Below are positions 18,701 to 24,600 of a DNA stretch of 64,000 nt, in pieces. The translations under genes and the position numbers were made by a program. The notes beneath the pieces were generated by a model. It was not told the origin of the DNA. It was given only the letters and a program-made list of their open reading frames with translations, and did no database searches. This stretch comes from an uncultured Verrucomicrobiota bacterium. GTDB lineage: Bacteria; Verrucomicrobiota; Kiritimatiellia; Kiritimatiellales; Tichowtungiaceae. The DNA lies in the NCBI GenBank assembly GCA_903831085.1, contig CAIKWE010000001.1, positions 1-64,000 on the forward strand. The letters are read 5' to 3'. Positions within the stretch are counted from its first letter, which is position 1. Each line of letters begins with the position of its first letter.

Positions 18701-18979
18701 ATCCTCGTGGATTTTATCGAATTGCGTGTTAAGGAAGGCATGCCGCTGGAAGAGGCGGTTATTGACGCCGGGGCCAAGAGATTCCGCCCGATGCTTTTGA
18801 CTGCGGCGGCGGTCGTGGTCGGCGCATCGGTCATCCTGTTTGATCCGATCTTCCAAGGCCTCGCGCTGTCGTTGATCGCCGGAGAAATCGCCTCAACCCT
18901 TTTGTCGCGCACAGCCATACCAATGATTTATTACATGGCGATGCGTCGCAGACACGGTGAAGCAGTTAAAGGAGGATGA
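15752..18979 (+). CDS. RND-family efflux transporter permease
   Basis: The product has 1075 residues, normal for an RND pump, starting at GTG 15752. It has the standard two halves, each with a first membrane helix, a large periplasmic loop and a block of five to six further helices. The proton-relay aspartates are kept in TM4 (GILVDDPIVGVEN). The sequence resembles the divergent RND branch without an obvious drug or metal label. Overlapping tolC and in an ArsR-controlled operon, it is presumably an inducible exporter. No membrane-fusion (adaptor) gene is present anywhere in the operon, which is unusual. Confidence 0.93.
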   Translation: MSSLQEGLIARIVRIFVRSKVTPLIIGFSIFLGVIAVFNLPREEEPQISVPMFDIFVSYPGATAEEVEHRIVNVGERKLWEIAGVEYVYSMIQSEGAVITVRFRVGEDVEKSLIKLYTKVYSSLDLLAKGGSTPLIKVRSIDDVPVMTLTFHSTKDDPVRLRKIVSDVQNSVSATPDVSETGITGGRKRQFHVYFDETKLNERFLNPLELTRLIQQANVKTSAGHLESRPELVNVEADGFFRSKDDLENLVVSVSQGKEVYLKDVAKVVDGPDDEETAVDIRFGSADKSGAKGPFDAATLSVSKRKGANASRLCEKVLKRVDDLKGNLIPADVTYTVTRNYGETADEKSNELLFHMSIAVVAVTILMALALGWRESGVVAVAIPMTLSLTLAGFYFLGYTLNRITLFALIFSIGILVDDPIVGVENIVRHLRMAKNKGRDFLEVTIEAFKEVQRPLILATLTVIAAILPMAFVRGLMGPYMRPIPIGASMAMIFSMAVAFIATPWAAYKILGRAQGKLKEHGEQDTLLTKMYRGYMRPLIYKPGVRRGFIAALLLMLSGAVLLVPLKLVKVKMLPFDNKNEFQVILDMPEGATFDQTKAVIHELAAYVSTTPEVKNITAYVGTSAPYNFNGLVRHYFLRSRPWQADLQVNLVGKNERKRQSHAIASSVRPKVHEIVSKYGGHVQVAEVPPGPPVLSTLVLEVYGPTLEGQRKLAGDIETLLNSDPGVTDVDSFVGRQEKLDSLKINKQKCSLNGVPVDSVAAMIFSAIKGSRADLAHLSGENEPLEIVVRLPEEKRETLDSVLNLTVLSRFGSRIPVRDLVTVDRTLKDYTIYHKNLERVSYVIGDVQGKFDSPAYAMMDLNNGIKKLPLPEPKLESQKQPDLLFTSQPETNDRWSVKWDGEWQITYEVFRDLGIAFAVVLVLIFTLVVGWFQSFKTPFIIMLPIPLTLVGILPAHWMTGTFFTATSMIGMIAGAGIVVRNSIILVDFIELRVKEGMPLEEAVIDAGAKRFRPMLLTAAAVVVGASVILFDPIFQGLALSLIAGEIASTLLSRTAIPMIYYMAMRRRHGEAVKGG

Positions 18980-18983
18980 GACC

Positions 18984-19163
18984 ATGGAAAGAATATTGAG
19001 AGGAATTGCCGGGTCACTTTTGCTGGTGAGCCTGTTGCTGGCGCATTACGTCAGCCCGCTGTGGCTTTGGTTTGCGGCCTTTATCGGAGTGAACCTCTTG
19101 CAGTCCGCATTCACAAACTGGTGTCCCATGATGTGGATTCTGAAAAAGCTGGGAATAAAATAA
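18984..19163 (+). CDS. DUF2892 (YgaP-like) small membrane protein
   Basis: The product has 59 residues from the ATG at 18984, with AAAGGAGG eight bases upstream; longer in-frame readings overlap the RND gene and lack this signal. Two short hydrophobic segments are followed by NLLQSAFTNWCPMMWILKKLGIK, the conserved C-terminus of the DUF2892 family, whose Cys-Pro is also found next to rhodanese domains in YgaP. The small membrane protein often accompanies RND or sulfur genes. Role unknown. Confidence 0.85.
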   Translation: MERILRGIAGSLLLVSLLLAHYVSPLWLWFAAFIGVNLLQSAFTNWCPMMWILKKLGIK

Positions 19164-19182
19164 CCTGTAGAAGGAAAACGCT

Positions 19183-19356
19183 ATGCCACGAATCATCAAA
19201 AAAGAAGAATGCATCAACTGCGGAGCCTGCGAGCCGGTTTGTCCGGTGAGTTGCATTTCTGAAGTAGGCGAAAAACGCTTCATCAAAGCGGCCGACTGTA
19301 TCGACTGCGGCGCGTGCGAACCCGTCTGCCCCGTCAGTTGCATCTCGGAAGCGTAG
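19183..19356 (+). CDS. 2[4Fe-4S] ferredoxin, 57 residues
   Basis: A short gene from ATG 19183 to TAG 19354-19356, preceded by AAGGAA. It encodes MPRIIKKEECINCGACEPVCP and onward, with two CxxCxxCxxxC cluster motifs (Cys 10/13/16/20 and 39/42/45/49 approximately). The two halves are nearly identical: ECINCGACEPVCPVSCISE and DCIDCGACEPVCPVSCISE, although the codons differ. It is the last gene of the arsR-tolC-RND operon, 19 bp after the DUF2892 gene. A role in supplying electrons to a redox step linked to the efflux system is inference. Confidence 0.92.
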   Translation: MPRIIKKEECINCGACEPVCPVSCISEVGEKRFIKAADCIDCGACEPVCPVSCISEA

Positions 19357-19361
19357 GCTTT

Positions 19362-20069
19362 TTAAACCACGGGCCAGTGATCGGGATACGGAGCCTCAAT
19401 CACGAGATCGGCTTTGCTGACGGGATGAATCACCGTCAGCCGCGCATGGTGCAAGGCAATCGCGCCGCCGGACAGTTTGACTTTTGAGCCGTACTTTTCG
19501 TCGCCGACAATCGGACAGCCGATCGTAGCGAGTTGCGCGCGGATTTGATGGTAGCGTCCGGTGTGCAGTTGAATTTCCAGCAGTGTCGTGTTGGGTAGGG
19601 CGCTCTCGCCGAGAGCGCCGCCGGTTGAAGAGCGGACGGCTCGGAGATCCGTCCCTACCACCTTGTAATCAAGAAGACACTCGCGGGCGTCGGGATCGCC
19701 TTCTTTGGCGACTTCGGCGCGGTAGTCGTCGTGAATCAGAAAATGGCGTAACGAACCTTCGTTCTGCGGCGGCGTGCCGGAAACGACGGCGTGATAAATC
19801 TTGGTGAACTTCTGGGCACGCATGTCGGCGTTCAGCCGCGAAAGCGCTTTATCGGTGCAGGCGAAGAGAACGATACCGCTGACCACTTGATCGAGCCGAT
19901 GCACGGCGTGCAGGAACACATTGCCCGGCTTGTTCTTCGCTTCTTTGATCCAAACCTTGGAACGGTCTTCGAGGTTGTCTTTATCCGTACCGCTCGGCTG
20001 TGTCAGCAGGCCTGCCGGTTTATTCACCGCCAGTATTTGGTTGTCGTGATAAAGCACATCAAGGTTCAT
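19362..20069 (-). CDS. RluA-family pseudouridine synthase, short form
   Basis: The product has 235 residues from the ATG at 20069 (MNLDVLYHDNQILAVNKPAG); a TTG at 20105 would add 12 residues. The catalytic motif HAVHRLDQVVSG and the conserved TGRYHQIRAQLA and GDEKYGS segments are intact. There is no S4 domain, resembling TruC/RluC-like single-domain enzymes. Residues about 137-159 are encoded by a GTAGGG-type hairpin repeat (19594-19659) that lengthens a loop in frame. It converges with the ferredoxin gene, 5 bp apart. Confidence 0.9.
   Translation of the reverse strand: MNLDVLYHDNQILAVNKPAGLLTQPSGTDKDNLEDRSKVWIKEAKNKPGNVFLHAVHRLDQVVSGIVLFACTDKALSRLNADMRAQKFTKIYHAVVSGTPPQNEGSLRHFLIHDDYRAEVAKEGDPDARECLLDYKVVGTDLRAVRSSTGGALGESALPNTTLLEIQLHTGRYHQIRAQLATIGCPIVGDEKYGSKVKLSGGAIALHHARLTVIHPVSKADLVIEAPYPDHWPVV
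19594..19659. repeat. GTAGGG-type double hairpin inserted in frame in the short RluA-type gene
   Basis: Ends GGTAGGG and CCCTACC are complementary. An internal hairpin GCGCTCTC/GAGAGCGC and a second imperfect one follow. It encodes a Ser/Gly/Ala-rich loop between conserved strands. Confidence 0.7.
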
Positions 20070-20143
20070 GGGCGAAATAGTGGAGAAGAACCGGTTGTCT
20101 GCCAAGGCGATTTGATTTGTCCGAACCTCGGAAGATTTTTTTA

Positions 20144-20346
20144 ACAGAAGGAAACGAAGGTAAACTAAGGTTCGATTTCCAGCCTGAATGATCTTTGGTT
20201 TATATTTCCGCGCCCACCGTGCGCGGCTACAGAAGATCGTTCTTACTGTGGGTGCGGACGGTGGCCGCGCCTCTACCGGTCATCATTCCGTTTGATACGG
20301 TTCGATGAATTTTTAATCCCCTTCGTTATCCTTCGTTTCCTTCTGT
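20144..20346. repeat. ACAGAAGG...CCTTCTGT element, copy 3, with a nested hairpin repeat
   Basis: The 203-bp intergenic stretch begins ACAGAAGGAAACGAAGG and ends with the complement. Inside, at about 20208-20275, lies a GTAGCCGCG-type element (CGCGCCCACCGTGCGCGGCTACAG and a following GGGTGCGGACGGTGGCCGCGCC). No gene is seen. Confidence 0.7.
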
Positions 20347-20350
20347 AAAA

Positions 20351-20596
20351 TTAATCTCTGCGTCTTTGTTTGCGGCGGGAATCGGCGATATACCACTTTT
20401 CAACCTTCTCCCGCGCCCACGGCGTTTTGCGCAGAAACGTCAGGCTGGATTTAATCGACGGATCGAGCTGGAAGCAGCGGATCTTAATGCGCTCGCCCAT
20501 CTCCTCCCAGCCGTGATCCTCCACCAGCTGGATGAGAATTTTTTCCAGCGTGATTCCGTGCAACGGATTCCACGGTTGTTCAGAAGGCGACGGCAT
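20351..20596 (-). CDS. VF530 (DUF2132) family DNA-binding protein
   Basis: The product has 81 residues. The family signature is almost complete: [28 protein letters not shown], then [29 protein letters not shown]530 homologues are small double-helix DNA-binding proteins of unknown purpose. The gene lies 3 bp downstream of the rRNA methyltransferase gene and is probably co-transcribed with it. Confidence 0.9.
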   Translation of the reverse strand: MPSPSEQPWNPLHGITLEKILIQLVEDHGWEEMGERIKIRCFQLDPSIKSSLTFLRKTPWAREKVEKWYIADSRRKQRRRD

Positions 20597-20599
20597 TTT

Positions 20600-21457
20600 T
20601 TAACCTTTGCTGGTTGTCCATCGCGCAAAGGCACCGCTGGGCAGCGGCATGACGCCGGGTTTGCCGGTGAGGAGCATTTCGCCGCAGTCGGTGGTGCCGC
20701 CTAAGTCCTTGAGCCATTGCGTGAGCAGATTTTGCAGGATCATCGGCGAGTATTCGGGCGTGTGGCAGCTCAACAAAAGGAACGACGGATTTTCCGACAG
20801 CAGGTCACGGCAGAGGTTGAGCAGTTCGGGAAGCTGATCCTGAATCTTGAAGACCTCGCCTTTTTTGCCGCGCCCGAAAGAGGGCGGGTCGAGGATGATA
20901 CCGTCGTAGCGGCGTTCGCGCTTAACTTCGCGGCGCAGGAAGCCGATGGCGTCGTCGACAATCCAGCGGATCGGCGCTTCTTCCAGTTTATTAAGTGCGG
21001 CGTTTTCGCGCGCCCAGTCGACCATCCCTTTGGATGCATCGAGGTGGCAGACTTCCGCGCCGCCTTGCGCGGCGGCCAGCGTCGAGCCGCCGGAGTAGGC
21101 GAAGAGGTTCAGCACATTCATCGTGCCGGTCTGCTCTTTGCGTTTCTGCACCGTTTCGCGGATCCATTTCCACATAACGCGCTGTTCGGGAAAAATGCCG
21201 AGGTGGCCGAAGTCGGTGGAGGAAAGTTTAAAAGTGATTCCGGCGACGGTGACTTTCCAGTTATCGGGCAGGTTGTGGCGGTTATGCCAGCGGTTGCCTT
21301 CTTCGCGGTCGAATCCGGCGGAGATGTTCCGCCAGACTTCTTCGGGAAGCGACTGTTGCCACGCGGCCTGTCCGGCGGGGCGCACCAGCGTTACATCGCC
21401 GAAGCGCTCCAGCTTGCGGCCGTCGCCGCTGTCGATCAGTTCATAATCGTCGTTCAT
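20600..21457 (-). CDS. Class I SAM-dependent rRNA methyltransferase (RlmI/RlmK-like)
   Basis: The product has 285 residues from the ATG at 21457. The Rossmann methyltransferase core has VLNLFAYSGGSTLAAAQGGAEV (SAM motif I), HLDASKGMVDWARENA (II) and DGIILDPPSFGRG (catalytic DPP motif IV). An ATG six codons upstream (21475) exists, but the start at 21457 is favoured because a second, degenerate copy of exactly this gene start (MNDDYExIDSG) survives about 1 kb away at 22415-22450. The target base is not predictable from sequence alone. Confidence 0.85.
   Translation of the reverse strand: MNDDYELIDSGDGRKLERFGDVTLVRPAGQAAWQQSLPEEVWRNISAGFDREEGNRWHNRHNLPDNWKVTVAGITFKLSSTDFGHLGIFPEQRVMWKWIRETVQKRKEQTGTMNVLNLFAYSGGSTLAAAQGGAEVCHLDASKGMVDWARENAALNKLEEAPIRWIVDDAIGFLRREVKRERRYDGIILDPPSFGRGKKGEVFKIQDQLPELLNLCRDLLSENPSFLLLSCHTPEYSPMILQNLLTQWLKDLGGTTDCGEMLLTGKPGVMPLPSGAFARWTTSKG
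21422..21457. repeat. 36-bp direct repeat, left copy (start of the methyltransferase gene)
   Basis: Matches 22415-22450 at 33 of 36 positions in the same orientation. The two copies bracket the thioredoxin-like gene. Confidence 0.8.
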
Positions 21458-21480
21458 CGGCCATACGGATAGCATGGCCG

Positions 21481-21518
21481 GTGGAATATTGGAATGGTGG
21501 AATCGCGGAATATTCGGG
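21481..21518. repeat. Stuttered-word repeat (GTGGAATATTGGAATGGTGG type)
   Basis: GGAAT words spaced by 7-8 bases between the methyltransferase and thioredoxin-like genes. Confidence 0.55.
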
Positions 21519-22382
21519 CTATTGACTTCTTCTAGCCTGTTCTATGTTTTGGGCGACTTGATTTGGATTCGAAGAGGGCGACCCGATCATGTGCCCCGCG
21601 GCATTAAATACTCTGACGTTGGGAACGGAGGTGATGTTGTATTTTTTAGCGACGCTGGAGCCCCATTCGCCGATATCCACTTTGCGCAGGGTGACATCTG
21701 ATTTTCCGCGAACCATGTCGTCCAGAATCGGGGCCATTCTTTTGCACGGTCCGCACCAGGTGGCGTAGAAATCCACTACTGTGATTTTTCCCGGGATGAT
21801 CAGATCGCTGTATTCATTGGTTGCGCTTCGATTGTCGGGTGCGACCGTCGGTTTGCGAGGTGTTCCAGCCGGACCAACTCCCTTGTTTGCGGAATTGGTG
21901 GTTAAGGCGGGGCTGTTTTTTACGGGGGAAGCGGGTTTATTTTTTCCTGCCGGAACTTTTCCTTGATTTGCTTTTTTGTCGGCGGCCGCTTTATTAGCCT
22001 CAATCCGTTCGAAAATGTCCGGCTTGGGGTTGATCAGTTTCCCGTTGATGAAATTCATCGATTCTCCACTATATATGAGAACCGTTCGGTCGGCGGAGGC
22101 CACTCTGCCGTCCGGCTCGCCCAGGATCTGTTGCACTTCGGCCTCAGTTTGTCCGAGACAAGGAGCGATTCTTTCAGGGGTTTTTACGGCAGGTTGAACC
22201 TTCGGGCTGGCGGCGGGTTGTGTCGGAGCCTCCGGCTTCGTTGTGTGTGGCGCAACCGCTTCCGCGGCCTCAAGTAGTTGCGGTTCGCCCAGGAAGCCGC
22301 CTCCGCAGAGCAAGACAGAGAGTATAGCAAATCGGATCGTGAGGGCGTTCCTTCTTCTCTGCCGGTTGATAATAGACCTCAT
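21519..22382 (-). CDS. Exported thioredoxin-domain protein with N-terminal SmpA/OmlA-like segment
   Basis: The product has 287 residues from the ATG at 22382, with AAAGGAG upstream. A hydrophobic signal segment (about 14-30) is followed by a Pro/Ala/Lys-rich linker, a short BamE/SmpA-like motif (LGQTEAEVQQILGEPDGR, about 76-93), a second low-complexity linker (about 130-188) and a C-terminal thioredoxin fold with VDFYATWCGPCKRMAPIL (active site C210 and C213) and the cis-proline in SVPNVRVF. It probably acts in the periplasm as a disulfide reductase or isomerase. The gene is framed by a 36-bp direct repeat (21422-21457 and 22415-22450), as if it had been inserted upstream of the methyltransferase gene. 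Confidence 0.85.
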   Translation of the reverse strand: MRSIINRQRRRNALTIRFAILSVLLCGGGFLGEPQLLEAAEAVAPHTTKPEAPTQPAASPKVQPAVKTPERIAPCLGQTEAEVQQILGEPDGRVASADRTVLIYSGESMNFINGKLINPKPDIFERIEANKAAADKKANQGKVPAGKNKPASPVKNSPALTTNSANKGVGPAGTPRKPTVAPDNRSATNEYSDLIIPGKITVVDFYATWCGPCKRMAPILDDMVRGKSDVTLRKVDIGEWGSSVAKKYNITSVPNVRVFNAAGHMIGSPSSNPNQVAQNIEQARRSQ

Positions 22383-22414
22383 GACGGGCTCCTTTCGAAG
22401 GACTGGCTATGACC

Positions 22415-22450
22415 GCCGCCGCTGTCGATCCGTTCATAATCATCGTTCAT
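22415..22450. repeat. 36-bp direct repeat, right copy (remnant of the methyltransferase start)
   Basis: On the minus strand it reads ATGAACGATGATTATGAACG and onward, encoding MNDDYERIDSGGG before losing similarity. It is not followed by a usable frame. Confidence 0.75.
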
Positions 22451-22469
22451 GAGGCGGGAGTCTAAAGAC

Positions 22470-22544
22470 GAAACCTGAAACCTGAAAGCTGAAAGTCGAG
22501 TGACAAATTTCCTCAAGCCTCAGGTCTCAAGCCTGAAGCCTGAC
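22470..22544. repeat. Stuttered-word repeats (GAAACCTGAAACCTGAAAGCTGAAAG and CTCAAGCCTGAAGCCTGA)
   Basis: Two stutter series abut the 3' end of the SET-domain gene. No gene is present. Confidence 0.6.
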
Positions 22545-23128
22545 TACCCGCGGTGCAGGCAGTTCAAGATGGAGTCCATGGGCGACCGTTTTTCGGCGAT
22601 GTGGCCGGCGGTTTCCCACTGTTCTTCTGAAAGCAGTTCGCGCAGCGGCTGGTCAACCAGATGCACCGATTTAAAGGCGCTTTCGAGCAGCCGATCCCAA
22701 GATTCATAGTGGCGGGCGAGATCGTCGGGATAGACAACTTTGCGCGAAGTGCCTTCGTCGCAGGCGTGGAAGGGTTCGAGAATGTTGAGCGAGCCGTAGT
22801 CGTTGGTGAGCTCTTCGCCTTCGGCGATATCGCGTACGGCCAGCTCAAAGCCGTACGCCGTGGTGATGCAGTTGGGATTAAAGCTGTGGTTCATGAAGCG
22901 CGTGTTGTCCCAGCAGAAAACATAATTGCCGTCGCGATTGCGGTATGAATATTTATAGAGCGTTTCGCGGCAGACGCCGGAGATTTCCTCAACCTGCTGC
23001 GGAGTGAACAGGCGGTCGAGCGGGTCAAAAACCCAGGTGATGGTGCCTTTGGGAATATCGCGGACGGCGACAATGCCGCACCCGATTTCCTTACTGATCC
23101 AGCGGACTTCTGTGTCGGGGTGCAGCAT
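22544..23128 (-). CDS. SET-domain protein (putative protein lysine methyltransferase)
   Basis: The product has 194 residues. The SET core is complete: an N-terminal GCGIVAVRDIPKGT strand pair, the SAM/lysine motif NHSFNPNC (80-87), the pseudoknot segment EGEELTNDYG (about 103-112) and a post-SET-like FHACDEG. SET proteins methylate lysines; bacterial targets are mostly unknown. Only one cysteine of the usual post-SET zinc site is evident. It starts 18 bp downstream (minus-strand sense) of the tRNA gene and may be read through from it. Confidence 0.85.
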   Translation of the reverse strand: MLHPDTEVRWISKEIGCGIVAVRDIPKGTITWVFDPLDRLFTPQQVEEISGVCRETLYKYSYRNRDGNYVFCWDNTRFMNHSFNPNCITTAYGFELAVRDIAEGEELTNDYGSLNILEPFHACDEGTSRKVVYPDDLARHYESWDRLLESAFKSVHLVDQPLRELLSEEQWETAGHIAEKRSPMDSILNCLHRG

Positions 23129-23145
23129 GGTTTTCTCGTTAAAAG

Positions 23146-23222
23146 TGGTGGCTGGAGGCGGACTTGAACCGCCGACCCGCGGATTATGATTCCGCTGCTC
23201 TGACCAACTGAGCTACCCAGCC
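23146..23222 (-). tRNA. tRNA with CAT anticodon (elongator Met, possibly Ile2)
   Basis: A 77-nt cloverleaf on the minus strand runs from GGCTGGGTAGCTCAGTTGG to an encoded CCA. The acceptor stem pairs GGCTGGG with TCCAGCC. The anticodon stem GCGGA/TCCGC frames the loop ATCATAA, giving CAT. The T arm is GGCGG-TTCAAGT-CCGCC. It lacks the unpaired first base of initiator tRNA, so it is an elongator Met or a lysidine-modified Ile2. Confidence 0.95.
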
Positions 23223-23295
23223 GATGGGAAAGGGGACAGAACATAGAAAAAGCCGTTTCGGTTAGCAAGTGCAATATGGTAAGAACGCCCCGTAA

Positions 23296-24042
23296 ATGAA
23301 CCTGATTCTTATCCATCAGCATGAACCGGACTCCGAAGGGCTTGTCCGCCTCGCCGGTGAGCGCGCCGAGCATATTCGCGGTGTGCTGAAAGCCTCGCAC
23401 GGCAAGACTCTGCGCATCGGTCTGCTCAACGGGCCGAAGGGCCGCGGAACAGTCGAGAGTGTCAGTGGTAAAGAAGTTGTTTTGCGATGCGAGTTCGAAG
23501 AAAAAATTCCGCCGCAACCGACGGTTGATCTGCTTCTCGCTTTGCCGCGTCCGAAAGTGATGAAGCGGTTGTGGGCGCAGATCGCCGCGCTGGGTGTCGG
23601 CCGTATCATCATCGCCAACGCCGGGAAAGTGGAACGTTACTACTTCGACAGCCACGTTCTCGAGCCGGACTTTTACAATGCACGCCTCATCGAAGGACTT
23701 CAGCAGGCGGGCGACACGCTTCTGCCTGAAGTACGGATTATCAAAGAGCTCAAGCCGTTTCTTGAAGACGAACTTAACTCCGTGTTCCCAATGTCTGGAA
23801 AAAAACTTCTCGCCGATCCATCCGGCGAGCAGAATGTTTTCCAAGCATTGGAAAAGGCAGAAGCGGCGAACATTTTGATAGCGGTCGGCCCCGAGGGCGG
23901 CTGGACGCCGTACGAGCTGGAATTGTTCGCCGCGCACGGCTTCCGGGTTTTCAACGCCGGGCCGCGCATTCTGCGGGCCGACACCGCCTGTGTTGCTTTG
24001 CTTTCACAGCTTACGCTACGCTCTGGCGCAAATGAAAAATAA
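23296..24042 (+). CDS. rsmE: 16S rRNA (uracil(1498)-N(3))-methyltransferase
   Basis: RsmE methylates U1498 of 16S rRNA in the decoding region. The 248-residue product has the N-terminal PUA-like part (HIRGVLKASHGKTLRIGLLNG) and the SPOUT knot with LPRPKVMKRLWAQIAALGVGRI and IAVGPEGGWTPYELELF, ending in GPRILRADTACVALLSQ, all diagnostic. Two palindromes occur in the linker before the knot: 23786-23800 (one mismatch) and 23839-23853 (exact, FQALEK). Its last 11 bp overlap the start of pgpA. Confidence 0.95.
   Translation: MNLILIHQHEPDSEGLVRLAGERAEHIRGVLKASHGKTLRIGLLNGPKGRGTVESVSGKEVVLRCEFEEKIPPQPTVDLLLALPRPKVMKRLWAQIAALGVGRIIIANAGKVERYYFDSHVLEPDFYNARLIEGLQQAGDTLLPEVRIIKELKPFLEDELNSVFPMSGKKLLADPSGEQNVFQALEKAEAANILIAVGPEGGWTPYELELFAAHGFRVFNAGPRILRADTACVALLSQLTLRSGANEK
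23839..23853. repeat. TTCCA-R-N3-Y-TGGAA palindrome, copy 5
   Basis: Exact copy with centre AGCAT, in rsmE, reading FQALE. Confidence 0.9.
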
Positions 24043-24493
24043 ATGGAACCAGCAGATCGCCACCGGTTTCGGCTTTGGGCTCAGCCGTTTCATGCCCGGC
24101 ACCGTCGGAACGCTTTGGGGAATTCCTCTGGCATGGGCCGTCATGCGGATTCCGTCGCTGGCCTTGCAGATAACGGTGTGCGTGGCGTTGACGCTGGCCG
24201 CCATTCCGATTTGCGCGGCGGCGGAAAAACAGCTCGGCAAAGGCAAAGATCCCGGATGTATTGTGGCGGATGAATATCTCACACTGCCGATCGTTTATCT
24301 CGGCCTGCCGTTCACGCCATGGGTGGTGCTGAGCGGGTTTGTGCTCCACCGCATCTTCGATATTACCAAGCCGCCGCCGATCCGGCAGTTGCAAAACCTG
24401 AAGGGCGGAGTCGGAATCGTGATCGATGATTTCGCCGCCGCGCTTCTGGCGCTGGCGGTCAACCAGTTGCTGTTCCATCTGTTTTTCCAATGA
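24032..24493 (+). CDS. pgpA: Phosphatidylglycerophosphatase A
   Basis: PgpA dephosphorylates phosphatidylglycerophosphate to phosphatidylglycerol in the inner membrane. The 153-residue product, from the ATG at 24032 inside the end of rsmE, has the motifs GTVGTLWGIPL, KDPGCIVADEYLTLPIV (DE metal site), RIFDITKPPPIRQLQNLKGGVGIVIDD and a hydrophobic C-terminus. The final residues FFQ and the stop codon are formed by an exact copy of the palindrome (24485-24499). A start at 23990 is less likely because it lacks the conserved register. Confidence 0.93.
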   Translation: MKNKWNQQIATGFGFGLSRFMPGTVGTLWGIPLAWAVMRIPSLALQITVCVALTLAAIPICAAAEKQLGKGKDPGCIVADEYLTLPIVYLGLPFTPWVVLSGFVLHRIFDITKPPPIRQLQNLKGGVGIVIDDFAAALLALAVNQLLFHLFFQ

Positions 24494-24499
24494 TTGGAA
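24485..24499. repeat. TTCCA-R-N3-Y-TGGAA palindrome, copy 6, containing the pgpA stop codon
   Basis: Exact copy with centre ATGAT. The TGA in the centre is the pgpA stop. Confidence 0.9.
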
Positions 24500-24507
24500 A
24501 AACAGGA

Positions 24508-24600
24508 GCGGAATAGTGGAATGTTGGATTGGTGGATGAATGGGGTCGGGATATTCCGGAATCAATAATCCAGTAATCCCTTATTCCATCATTCCATAAT
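24508..24600. repeat. Stuttered-word repeat (GGAATAGTGGAATGTTGGATTGGTGG and complement)
   Basis: A forward stutter is followed by a reverse-complement stutter (CAGTAATCCCTTATTCCATCATTCC), making a loose inverted repeat between pgpA and the convergent alkaline phosphatase gene. It could work as a two-way terminator. Confidence 0.6.

Noticed and set aside
24508-24600. A CRISPR-like array in the stuttered repeat regions
   Set aside because: The repeated words are only 6-10 bases, vary from unit to unit and have no constant spacer length. No cas gene is present.
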